Shown: positions 7,841 to 16,041 of the stretch, piece by piece
Numbering within the stretch: the stretch's first letter is position 1
Layout of the letters: every line of letters starts with the position of its first letter
Source of the DNA: a bacterium
Lineage (GTDB): Bacteria; Planctomycetota; UBA1135; GCA-002686595
Assembly (NCBI GenBank): GCA_024226735.1
Contig: JAAELL010000075.1
Location: 1-45,003 of the forward strand
DNA length: 45,003 nucleotides
Reading direction: 5' to 3'
Translations under genes and position numbers: made by a program
The notes under the pieces: generated by a model
The model's database searches: none
What the model was told of the DNA's origin: nothing
Seen by the model: the letters and a program-made list of their open reading frames with translations, nothing else

Positions 7841-8527
7841 TCAGTTCAGCTCGAGCACTTTCGAGATCGCCTCGAACACGCGCTCGGAAGCTCGACCGTC
7901 GGTGTGCTCGTGGAGCATCTCGAGGACGCGCTTGCGCTGCATCAGCTCCGCCTCGGTCGGCGGCCCACCATCCAGTGTCCGCTCCATCGCCGCGAGCAGC
8001 TCATCGAACGTCTTGCAGCACGGCCCGACCGCAACCTCGTCGAGCTCGAGATTGAGCGAGCGACTGCTGGTGACGAAGTCCTCCAGGTCCGGCACGAAGT
8101 AGAGGATCGCCCGGTCGAGCAGCGGGTAGTCGAAGATGATCGACGAGTAGTCGCTGATCAGTGCGGTCGTGTCGGCCAGGATCGCGTAGATGTCGATCTT
8201 GGTCGGCAGACTGTGGACGTTCGCGTACCGACCCTGTACGCGACCTCGCTCCTGCGGATGGAACTTGTAGAACAGCTCCGCGTTGTGCTCCCCCAGGAAC
8301 GCATCGAGGCGCGCCCAGTCGAAGTCCAGGTAGGCGCTGTTGCTGTCGCGAAAGGTCGGCAGGTAGATGAAGACCGTCTTCCCGGAGCTCACGGCGGAAC
8401 GGAACCCCTCGGGGACCGAGCCGGTGAAGGCAGCGGTGGGGAAGTCCGCGTCGAAGAGCAAGTCGTTGCGCGGATAGCCGGTGATGCTGATGCGGTCCGC
8501 GGCTCGGTGGAAAGCGATACGGCCCAT
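7841..8527 (-). CDS. Truncated CDP-glycerol glycerophosphotransferase (TagB/TagF family) fragment
   Basis: The 228 aa correspond to the C-terminal half of a TagB/TagF-type transferase, which uses CDP-activated glycerol- or ribitol-phosphate. Recognisable stretches are ITGYPRNDLLF, VFIYLPTFRDS, FYKFHPQE, the acceptor-side ISDYSSIIFDYPLLD, and FDELLAAM near the end. Intact family members have roughly 150-200 more residues at the N-terminus, including the HGTPLK-type segment, which I cannot find upstream in any frame. The region before 8527 shows no ribosome-binding site. It is most likely a 5'-truncated relic, although the remaining frame is intact and could be expressed. It lies 183 nt upstream of the ABC ATPase on the same strand. 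Confidence 0.65.
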   Translation of the reverse strand: MGRIAFHRAADRISITGYPRNDLLFDADFPTAAFTGSVPEGFRSAVSSGKTVFIYLPTFRDSNSAYLDFDWARLDAFLGEHNAELFYKFHPQERGRVQGRYANVHSLPTKIDIYAILADTTALISDYSSIIFDYPLLDRAILYFVPDLEDFVTSSRSLNLELDEVAVGPCCKTFDELLAAMERTLDGGPPTEAELMQRKRVLEMLHEHTDGRASERVFEAISKVLELN

Positions 8528-8679
8528 CCTTGGGAAGCGAACGGCGGTCGAGGTAGGCAGGCGCAGCTCTCAGCACGTAAGCTACCATGACGTTCGAGTT
8601 TGCTTTCGGCCGAACCGCGCGATCGAAGGCCGACGGAGACTGGTCACAGAATCGACGGTCGATCGAAGGATAGAGCGAG

Positions 8680-8850
8680 ATGAGAAGCACCATCGGATAC
8701 CTCGTCGCGATCGCTGCCCTCGGCGGTGGTCTGTGGCTCAAGTCGACAGCCGACTGCTGAGGCTCAGGACGCGACACGGCCGGTACGGCCGTGCTGGCGG
8801 GTAGCCTCGTGCTCGGGATGATCGTGAGCCGGAAGCGCGACCCGTCCTGA
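8680..8850 (+). CDS. Small two-helix membrane selenoprotein candidate (Cys26-Sec27)
   Basis: Reading through the TGA at 8758-8760 gives a 56-aa protein. It has a hydrophobic helix (about residues 5-20, IGYLVAIAALGGGLWL), a short loop containing C26-U27-G-S-G, a second helix (about 36-48, AVLAGSLVLGMIV), then SRKRDPS and a TGA stop. The two halves are in the same frame and together form a sensible helical hairpin, with the Cys-Sec pair in the loop and a positive tail. AGGA (8667-8670) sits 9 nt before the ATG. A 7-bp hairpin with a GGUAC loop starts 17 nt after the TGA. I do not recognise the family. An adjacent Cys-Sec pair suggests a redox role, by inference. The alternative is a 26-aa peptide ending at the TGA with chance continuation. 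Confidence 0.6.
8775..8793 (+). promoter_or_regulatory. Bacterial SECIS hairpin of the small membrane selenoprotein
   Basis: CACGGCC (8775-8781) pairs perfectly with GGCCGTG (8787-8793) around GGTAC. The loop starts 21 nt after the TGA at 8758-8760, close to the spacing in E. coli fdhF, and it has the GGU that SelB contacts in known elements. It overlaps codons for DTAGTAV. Confidence 0.6.
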
Positions 8851-8872
8851 GCCCACTTCTCCGGCCGAACCT

Positions 8873-9153
8873 TCAGGGCATTCCCTGGCCGACCCAAGGA
8901 TCGTACGCACCGAAGTGCCACAGGTGTCCCTCGGGATCCGAGCACGAATGGAACGGCCCGCGATCTTCGTTATCGGCGAGCTCCGTGCGATCCGCGCCCC
9001 CGCCGCCTTGGCGCGCGCGCAATGGGCGCCCGAGTCCGGCACGACGATGTACGCGCTCTGCGTGCCCGCTCCGAGCTGCGTCGGCGTGCGCAGCAACTCG
9101 ATCGCCGCGGGGGCGTCCTCGTAGCGCACGGTCGGGATGATCGTCGGGTTCAT
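8873..9153 (-). pseudogene. VOC/glyoxalase-family (PhnB-like) gene relic
   Basis: The start is well preserved (MNPTIIPTVRYEDAPAAIELL). The sequence then jumps directly to a segment normally found about 60 codons later (GAGTQSAYIVVP, AHCARAKAAGARI). After that, the match continues in another frame: ELADNEDRGPFHSCSDPEG, then HLWHFGAYDPW, to a TGA at 8873-8875. This C-terminal text is the usual ending of this small metal-dependent family. The gene therefore has one internal deletion plus one frameshift and cannot make a functional protein. It starts 13 nt after the stop of the peptidase gene at 9167, in the same direction. Confidence 0.8.
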
Positions 9154-9166
9154 GCGCTGGCCTCGG

Positions 9167-10138
9167 TCAATCCTGGCGGTAGAGGAGCGCGAGCTTCAGC
9201 AACACCGCTTCGAGTCGCGCGTAGTACGCGTCCTCTTCGAGCGTGGGCTTGAGCTGACGCAGTGCCTCGAGCTCGAGCTCCAGCTGGTCGCGCTCGCGTC
9301 GCAACTCGGGCGACAGCGCACGCTCGCGAGCGCTCGGCACGAGGTGCAGTTGATGTGCCAGCGGTCCGTCGGCCATCTTGCCCGGCTCGGGTTCGCGGGT
9401 CGAGCGCACGCCGCGGAACCAGCTCGCCGGAGTTCCGAGCCCGTCGCCGTTGTCGTCGAGGAGCGCGTGCTCGGTCGCCAGTCGCGCCTCACCCACGTAG
9501 AACTCAGCCGTACCCGCCGACGCGTGCAGGAACGCCTCGTGCAGCGAGACCTGTTCGTCCTTGTCGAGATCGGCGTCGAGGCCATCCCACGCTGCCGAGA
9601 AGTAGTCGCCGAACCGCGAGTAGCTGTATTGATGCCCGCTCTTCGTCGCGCTTACGACGATCCGTCCGGGGCGCGCAAGCTTCGGAAGAAAGGCTCCCGA
9701 GGAGGAAGCGCAGAGCACGACCGCGGTCGTTCGACGCAACGGATCGAGCCACTGCGCCAGCTCGGCAGCGGCGACGTCTGGACCGCGCAAGTTCAGCTTC
9801 GCGCGCTCGCCGTCGAACGTGCCGTGTCCGAAGTACACCAGCCAAAGCGGGGCGGGCGAGGCCGGCTCGACCTGTTCTAGAACCGCCTTCAGCCGGTCGC
9901 GATCGGTCTTCTCGTCGGACGCACCGGCACCGGGGCCCACGCGCGCGAGCTGCGCGCCTCCGCTTCCTGCCGCCGCGGCGAGGCGATCGGCCCAGAGTCC
10001 GAAGCCGCTCTCGAACGCGTCCTCGCCGCCCGCGCCGACGACGAGTACGACGGTCGGAGCGACGGCAGGCGAGGCGGTCGGCGGTGCATCGTGCACCTGC
10101 AAGCCGACGAGGCAGTACAGAAGCTCACGCCAACCCAT
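9167..10138 (-). CDS. Legumain/caspase-like (C13-type) peptidase
   Basis: The 323-aa protein has the order of elements seen in clan CD cysteine peptidases: a beta-strand-rich start (APTVVLVVGAGGEDAF), the catalytic-type histidine in WLVYFGHGTFDG (H105), then TTAVVLCASSSGAF with the candidate catalytic cysteine C143, and GRIVVSATKSG. An EF-hand-like acidic stretch (DADLDKDEQVS) and a helical C-terminus follow. I see no convincing signal peptide, although the first 14 residues are mildly hydrophobic. It is the last gene of the eight-gene operon. Its ATG (10138) lies inside the end of the preceding gene, a 14-nt overlap. Context suggests it acts with the MoxR/VWA proteins. Substrate and activity are unknown. 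Confidence 0.75.
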   Translation of the reverse strand: MGWRELLYCLVGLQVHDAPPTASPAVAPTVVLVVGAGGEDAFESGFGLWADRLAAAAGSGGAQLARVGPGAGASDEKTDRDRLKAVLEQVEPASPAPLWLVYFGHGTFDGERAKLNLRGPDVAAAELAQWLDPLRRTTAVVLCASSSGAFLPKLARPGRIVVSATKSGHQYSYSRFGDYFSAAWDGLDADLDKDEQVSLHEAFLHASAGTAEFYVGEARLATEHALLDDNGDGLGTPASWFRGVRSTREPEPGKMADGPLAHQLHLVPSARERALSPELRRERDQLELELEALRQLKPTLEEDAYYARLEAVLLKLALLYRQD

Positions 10139-12434
10139 GAAAACGCCGCACTCCCCACTCGGCACACAAACACAGAATCGCGAATGCCATCATCCACCAG
10201 CGATGCCACAGGGGATCGAGCCGCTCTTCGGTGACGGGCACCTCGCCGCTGGCCAATCCCGCCACGAAGTCCACGAGCTCGTCGGGCTCGACGTGCGTTC
10301 CACCGGTCTTGCTCACGACTTCGTTCAAGAGCGCCTCGTCGCCGCCGAGTCGCCGAAACTCCGCTAGCGCGGGCTCGTGCACCCATCCGGCTTCGTCCTG
10401 GCCGAGCTCGCTGCCGTCGGCTCCTAACGCGACGAGCCGGGCGCGGTAGGCCCCGGCGACACGCGGCGTGAAGGAGGCTTCCCAGGTGCCCACTTCGTCT
10501 CGACCGGGCTCGGCGTCGAGCTCGAAGGACACGCCATCCGGCGGCACGATCTCGAGCACGACTCGCGCGTCGTCGACGGTCTCGAACGCCTCGTTGCGCA
10601 CCGACGCCAACAGCGTGGCGGTGCCGGCCTCGTCGTCGGCCGACTCGGTGAGCTCGAGCTCGACCCGGCGCGGCACGTCGGAGACGAGCCAACGCACGAT
10701 CTGCCGCCAAGCCGTCCCCAAGTCGCTCGTTCCTGGGTCCTCGCGGCCCAGGTCCCAGCGCCAGAGGTCGGCGACGAGCATCGCCGCCGCACGCCCGCGG
10801 CCAAAGTTCTGAGTCGCGAATGCGGGCCGCTTGGCTCCGGTGGCATCCTCCGCTTCGACGAGGACGATCCCGCCCGGCTTGACGTCGCCGGCTCGGTTGA
10901 CGGTGCGGAACCCGGGCATCGACGCCAGGCGCGCGCGCTCGGCGACTTCGGTCGAGCGCAGGCGCACCCAAGGCTCGAGCCAGCCTTCGCGCGTCAGGGC
11001 GAGCCGCGCCGCGGGGCTCGCATGACCGCGCGCCGGCACGCCGTCGAGGTACACCGGCAACAGATCCCCGAGCGGCGTCTTCGCATAGCCGCCCTTCACG
11101 AACGAGCTCTCGCCGCCGAGGACGAGGAAGCCTGCGCCGCGTTGCGCGACGAACGTCTCGATGAGCGTCATCTGGTCGCGCGTGAAGAAGCTCGCTTCGA
11201 GATCGTCGATGACCAGCGCGTCGTACTCGAAGAGCTCCGCCGCAAGGCGTGGGAAGCCGCCGCGCAACTCGAACTCGTCGCGCGTCCCGATGCGCGTGAA
11301 CACCGGCTCGTCGTACTGCTCACCGGCGTCGGCGTCCTTGTTGTCGAAGCCGTCCCACAGCTGGTTGCGCCGGTCGGCCCCGTCACGGAACGAGAACTTG
11401 GGCTGCTGGCGCGCGATGCGCAGGAGGGCGACGAGGTCGACCTCGGAGTCCTCGTCCAGCGCCCGACGCAAGAACTTGAACTCCCAGTTCGGGCGCCCCG
11501 CGACGTAGAGGACGCGGAAAGGCCCCGAACCGCGATCCACGGCGACCGTGCGGGCATTGTTGCTCGCAGTCGCCTCGTCGCTGGAATCGGGATCGCTCTC
11601 GAGGCTGGCCGCGACGGTGTAGAAGTGCACTCCGGACGCCTCCGCCGGCGCGTCGAAGTCGAGCTTCAGGATACCCGTATCGTCCGCCGTCACGACCTGC
11701 GTGTCGAGGACCGTCCCGGCGTCGTCCGCGAGCTGAACGACGATCCGCTCGCCGGCGCTGGCGTGGTGCACGACTTCGGTGCGCAGCGTGACGGGGCTCT
11801 GTTCGAAGTTGGTCTGGTTGACCTCCGCGCGACCGATGCCGACATCCGGCGCGGGCGCGCCCGCGATCGAGACGGCGTGGACCGGCGGAAGGCGATCCCA
11901 CGCGAAGTCGTCGGGCGCCGCATCCGTCGCGACGCCGTCCGTCACGAGCACGATCCCCGCGACCGGCTGGCCCGCGTCGCGCTCGACGAGCCGCGCCAGC
12001 GCGCCGAAGAGCGCCGACTCCCCGCCGTCGAACTGCAGCTCGCGTGCGCCCTCGATCGAGCGCAACCGCGCGCCGAAGGCAAAGCGATGGACTTCGAAGT
12101 CTTGCGCCGCGCGGATCGCCCACGGCGCTTCGTCCGCGAGGAGCGCCCGGACAGACTCGGGTCGCGAGAGGGCAGCGCCCGCGTCCTGGATCCCGATGCT
12201 CTGGCTGTCGTCGACCAGGACGAGCAGGCGATTGGCACCCGGCTGCGCGCGTACGTCACGCACGAGCGGCTCGGTGAGGCAGAGGAGCAGCGCCGCGAGC
12301 CCGCACAGCTTGAACGCGAGCGCGAATCCACGCGCGCGCCCGCGCAACCCGTGGTGAGAGCGCGCGACGAGCACCGTGAGCAGCAACCCAAAGACCGTCA
12401 CGGGCAGAATCCAGCCAGGCGAACCGAAGATCAC
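10125..12434 (-). CDS. VWA/glutamine-amidotransferase-like membrane protein
   Basis: The 769 aa start with two membrane helices (about 8-25 and 38-57). A VWA-like segment with a DxSxS metal site follows (LLVLVDDSQSIGI, about 70-82), then a further VWA strand, GIVLVTDG. A middle beta-rich region precedes a class I glutamine-amidotransferase-like fold at about 330-520, where FRVLYVAGRPNWEFKFL and LVLGGESSFVKGGY with TPLGDLLPV are typical of this family. A last helix lies at the C-terminus (about 745-762). No catalytic Cys-His-Glu triad is evident, so the GATase fold is probably structural. The start overlaps the previous gene by 4 nt (ATGA). Homologues commonly accompany MoxR/DUF58 operons in planctomycetes. 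Confidence 0.85.
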   Translation of the reverse strand: MIFGSPGWILPVTVFGLLLTVLVARSHHGLRGRARGFALAFKLCGLAALLLCLTEPLVRDVRAQPGANRLLVLVDDSQSIGIQDAGAALSRPESVRALLADEAPWAIRAAQDFEVHRFAFGARLRSIEGARELQFDGGESALFGALARLVERDAGQPVAGIVLVTDGVATDAAPDDFAWDRLPPVHAVSIAGAPAPDVGIGRAEVNQTNFEQSPVTLRTEVVHHASAGERIVVQLADDAGTVLDTQVVTADDTGILKLDFDAPAEASGVHFYTVAASLESDPDSSDEATASNNARTVAVDRGSGPFRVLYVAGRPNWEFKFLRRALDEDSEVDLVALLRIARQQPKFSFRDGADRRNQLWDGFDNKDADAGEQYDEPVFTRIGTRDEFELRGGFPRLAAELFEYDALVIDDLEASFFTRDQMTLIETFVAQRGAGFLVLGGESSFVKGGYAKTPLGDLLPVYLDGVPARGHASPAARLALTREGWLEPWVRLRSTEVAERARLASMPGFRTVNRAGDVKPGGIVLVEAEDATGAKRPAFATQNFGRGRAAAMLVADLWRWDLGREDPGTSDLGTAWRQIVRWLVSDVPRRVELELTESADDEAGTATLLASVRNEAFETVDDARVVLEIVPPDGVSFELDAEPGRDEVGTWEASFTPRVAGAYRARLVALGADGSELGQDEAGWVHEPALAEFRRLGGDEALLNEVVSKTGGTHVEPDELVDFVAGLASGEVPVTEERLDPLWHRWWMMAFAILCLCAEWGVRRFHGLA

Positions 12435-15400
12435 TTGCCGCGTCCCAAGCTCTCGTAGTAGCGCCGCACGGACTCAGCGAACTCGGGCGGCACGGGGTCG
12501 CGGTCGATCGGAACGAGGTTGTCGTCGACTCGACGCCGGCGCACCTCCTCGCTGACGCGTTCGTGCAGCTCGGCGAGCGGGCGCGCGATCTTCTCGTCGA
12601 CGAGCTCCCAGTCCGGCTCCTGCGAGTGACGCACGACGTCTTCGCGCACCTGCCGCGCGCGGCTGCGCAGGTTCGCCGCCTCGGCGCTCAAATCGGGGTC
12701 GTCGATCATCTCCTCGACTTCGCGCAGCCGCTCGGACCAGTCGCGGAACTCGTCCTCGCCCGTCAGCGGACGCGCGGGCTCGAACCGCTCGCCGCCACGG
12801 CCGCCGGTGCCGGCCGTCTCCGGTCCGCGCGGACCGGTCTCGCGCGGATCACCGCCGGCGAGCGAGGGGCGCGGCCCGCGCGCGCGTCCCTGGCCAGGCT
12901 GAGGACTCGGCTGCTCGCCGCCGCGGCCCGGCTGTTGGCCCGGCTGTTGGCCCGGTTGCGGCTGGCCCGGTGGCTGCTCTCCTTGCGCTTGCCCCGCCTC
13001 CTCGCCCGGCGGCCGCCCCGGTTGCGGTGCGCTCGTTTCGCCGCGCGCGTCCGCGAGCTCCGACTCGAGCTCCTCGGAGAGCCGTTCCAGCTCCTCTTGC
13101 GCGCGCGTCAACGCCTCGACGCCCGACCCGAGCACGCTCTCGGCCGCGCGTTCAATCCCCTCGCGGAGCTCGGCGACACCCTCCGACGCGCCACGTTCCG
13201 CCTCGCGCGCCTCGCGCGGGAAGCCGCGTTCGAGCATGTCGCGCGCCGTCTCGAGCGCTTCGTCGGCGCGCGCATCGCGCGCGTCGTTGAGCGTGTCGAA
13301 GAGCTCCTCGGCGAGCAGCGGCTCGGTCGTCTCGGCGTCCTGAACCGTCTCCTCGACGTCGTCCAGGAGCTGCTCGAGTCGGTCTTCCTGCTCCTCGAAC
13401 GCCTGCGTCAGCTCCTCGCGCCCCTCCCGCTCCCGTAGCGAGGGTGCGGGGCGCGATCCCTGGTCGTTCAGCTCCCGCAGCTCCTGGGCGATCCGTTCCT
13501 GCTCGCGCTCCATGCGGCGCGCCTCGCGCTGCATCTCGCGCATGCGCTCGTCGAATTGCTGTCCGGTCGCGTCACGGAGCTCTTGCTCGAGCTCGCGCAT
13601 CTCACGCTCGGCGCGCGAGCCCTCGGCGAGCGCCTGATCGACGCGCCCCTCCTCGAGTGCCTCCGACGTGCGCTGGACGGTGTCGCGAGCGCGCTCGAGC
13701 TGCTGACGCTCGTCCGCCAGACGGCTGGGTTCGGTCGCCGACTCCATCTGTTGCTGGAGCTCGTCGGTGTCGCGCAGGATCTCCTCTTCGGCCTCCTGCA
13801 ATCGCTTCAAGCGCCTCTCGATCTCCTCGCGCTCCTGTTCGGTGTCCGCCGCCAAGAGCTCGGCCTGCAGCTCACGCAGTCGCTCGTTCAAGTCCTCTTG
13901 GCGTCGCGCGAGCTCCTTCAGCCGATCGAGTGCGGCACGAGTCTCGCTGGCGCTCTCCGCGAGACTCGAGCGCTCGCCCGCGGTGCGCTGCGTCTCGTAG
14001 CGGTTCGGCGTGTTCTCGAGCTCCAGCTGTTGCAGCTGGTCCTGGGATGGGCCGCCCTGCTGTCCGGCGCGGCCACTCTGCTGGCTGTTCTGCTGTTCGT
14101 TCGCGCGCGCGACCTCGAACTCGTTCTCCGCGAACTCCAGGAGCGCCTGGTTCGCGGCCTGCTCGTGGGTCAACGCCTCGTGCAACGGTTCGGCGGTCTG
14201 CGTCTGCGCCCCGCGCTCCAGATCCTCGAGCGCACCGTCCATGTGCGTGCTGATCCGCTCCAACAGCCCGCTCTGGGTCGCGTCGGACTGCGCCAGCGGG
14301 TTCTCGCCGAGCTGGTCGAGCTGCTCGCGTGCACTCTCTTGCGACTCGCGGACCACGGCGAGGTCGTCGGCCGTGTCGCTCTCCCCATTCTCGATGCGAC
14401 GGATGACGTTCCAAGTGGCGTGCGAGACGTCGCGCTGCAGCTCCGCGACCTGGCGCGGGTTCGCACCCCCTCCGGCGCCACCCTCGTCCTGTTCGCCGCC
14501 CTCGCCGCCCTCGCCGGCACCCGCGCCACCCGGCGCCTCCTGTCCCTCGCGGTAGATCTCCTCGAAGGGCCGGACCTCGGCGAAGAACAAGTCGCTCGAC
14601 GTGCGCCGCACGACCGAGTCGGCTCCGCGGTCCTCGGCCCAGAAGTGGTACGAAACGAGCTGCGCGGGAACGACCTCGAGCTCCTCCAGCGCGATCGTGT
14701 GCTCGGCCAGGATCGTCTCCCCGCGCTTGGAGCCCGCACCGAGCACCACCTCGACCGGCTCCTCGGCACCGACGCGCACGCTGACCCCGTAGCGCTCGAG
14801 CGCATAGTCGTCGCTCGCGCGCGTGCCGACGGTCAACTCCTCGATCGGCGACACGCGCACGTCACGTGCGGAAGTGAGGCGCAGGTCGGGACGCCGGTTG
14901 TCGGTGACCTTGAAGACGAACGCCGTAGGCTTCTGGTTCGTGCGACCCTCGGCGTCGGTCAAGAGAAGGGCGTAGCGAATCGACTCGGTCAAGACGAGCG
15001 TCGCGCGCGCCTCGCGCGCCCCGACCAGCTCGATCTCGTTCTGCGTGTCTGGGTCGACGAGCAGCGCCGAGGCGACGTCCTTGTTGAACCGGCACAGGAG
15101 CGTCAGCTCGGTGCCCTGCGGGACGGTGACGCGGCGCGTGTCCTCGACGGTACGGTCCTCGAGGCCAGTGAAGGCCGGGTAGTGCAGCTCGACGTCGGAG
15201 CGCACGAGCTCGGGATGCTCGAACACGGTCAAGCGGTACGAGTCCGACGCCCGGCCCTCCCATTCGACGCGGTACACCAGGTCGGCATCGATGTTGGACA
15301 GTCGCAAGCCAAACACCGGATCGTCGAGGCTGCGCGTCATCGCGAGGCGCTCGACCTCGCCCCCGTCGGTGCTGGTCGTCACGAGGTCGACTTCGCTGGG

Positions 15401-16039
15401 CACGTCGTCCGCCGTGTACCGCGCCGACACGAGGATGCCGCGGCCGCGCTCCACCTCGGCGTCGCCGGGCAGGATGGTCACGGCAAACGACGCCGGCTGC
15501 ATCGAGGTCACCAGCGCCGATGCGCCGGTGTCTTTCGCGCGCCCCGCGAGCGCCAGGAACCCGACGGCGACCGCGAAGGCGATCGCACCGGCTGCGTGCA
15601 GTCCGCGCGCCGTGCGGACGCGGGCGGCGGGTACGAGCTCCGTCCAGGGCCGGCGCCGGGCGCCCTCGAGCACCTGGTCGATCAACCGCGTAGCGAGGAA
15701 ACCGTAACGGCCGTCCGGCAGATCGGGTTGGAGTTCGGCAGCCGCGAGCAGCGACGAGTCGAACACGCCGCTCTCGCGCTCAACGAAACGTGCGAGCTCG
15801 ATCGGGTCCGAACGCCGGCGCGCGGCGATCGCGCGCAGCGCGAGCACCGCGACAGCGGCGGTTCCGATCAGCAGTCCCGCGACGCGCAGGAGCGACAGGT
15901 CGAGCGCGGACCGCGACGCGAACAGCGCGGCCGCGAGAATGGCGAAGACGGTCCACGTGACGGCCGAGACCCGTTCAGCACGGACGCTCGACAACCGTTC
16001 GTCCACGCGCAAGAGCTGGCGTTCGAGTCTGCGTTCCAT
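12431..16039 (-). CDS. DUF4175-like membrane protein with long coiled coil
   Basis: The 1202-aa protein has membrane helices at about 25-45, 50-72 and 148-166, the arrangement of DUF4175-type proteins. An extracytoplasmic beta-rich region with repeated strands follows to about residue 480. A long Glu/Gln/Arg-rich coiled coil runs to about 1000. A Pro-Gly-Gln low-complexity linker (about 1010-1075) precedes a short helical end. Coiled-coil heptads are visible in stretches such as EEIERRLKRLQEAEEEI. It starts 2 nt after the VWA gene and overlaps the next gene by 4 nt, so it is part of the operon. The likely role is as a membrane scaffold for the MoxR/VWA machinery, by inference. Confidence 0.82.
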   Translation of the reverse strand: MERRLERQLLRVDERLSSVRAERVSAVTWTVFAILAAALFASRSALDLSLLRVAGLLIGTAAVAVLALRAIAARRRSDPIELARFVERESGVFDSSLLAAAELQPDLPDGRYGFLATRLIDQVLEGARRRPWTELVPAARVRTARGLHAAGAIAFAVAVGFLALAGRAKDTGASALVTSMQPASFAVTILPGDAEVERGRGILVSARYTADDVPSEVDLVTTSTDGGEVERLAMTRSLDDPVFGLRLSNIDADLVYRVEWEGRASDSYRLTVFEHPELVRSDVELHYPAFTGLEDRTVEDTRRVTVPQGTELTLLCRFNKDVASALLVDPDTQNEIELVGAREARATLVLTESIRYALLLTDAEGRTNQKPTAFVFKVTDNRRPDLRLTSARDVRVSPIEELTVGTRASDDYALERYGVSVRVGAEEPVEVVLGAGSKRGETILAEHTIALEELEVVPAQLVSYHFWAEDRGADSVVRRTSSDLFFAEVRPFEEIYREGQEAPGGAGAGEGGEGGEQDEGGAGGGANPRQVAELQRDVSHATWNVIRRIENGESDTADDLAVVRESQESAREQLDQLGENPLAQSDATQSGLLERISTHMDGALEDLERGAQTQTAEPLHEALTHEQAANQALLEFAENEFEVARANEQQNSQQSGRAGQQGGPSQDQLQQLELENTPNRYETQRTAGERSSLAESASETRAALDRLKELARRQEDLNERLRELQAELLAADTEQEREEIERRLKRLQEAEEEILRDTDELQQQMESATEPSRLADERQQLERARDTVQRTSEALEEGRVDQALAEGSRAEREMRELEQELRDATGQQFDERMREMQREARRMEREQERIAQELRELNDQGSRPAPSLREREGREELTQAFEEQEDRLEQLLDDVEETVQDAETTEPLLAEELFDTLNDARDARADEALETARDMLERGFPREAREAERGASEGVAELREGIERAAESVLGSGVEALTRAQEELERLSEELESELADARGETSAPQPGRPPGEEAGQAQGEQPPGQPQPGQQPGQQPGRGGEQPSPQPGQGRARGPRPSLAGGDPRETGPRGPETAGTGGRGGERFEPARPLTGEDEFRDWSERLREVEEMIDDPDLSAEAANLRSRARQVREDVVRHSQEPDWELVDEKIARPLAELHERVSEEVRRRRVDDNLVPIDRDPVPPEFAESVRRYYESLGRGK

Positions 16040-16041
16040 GG

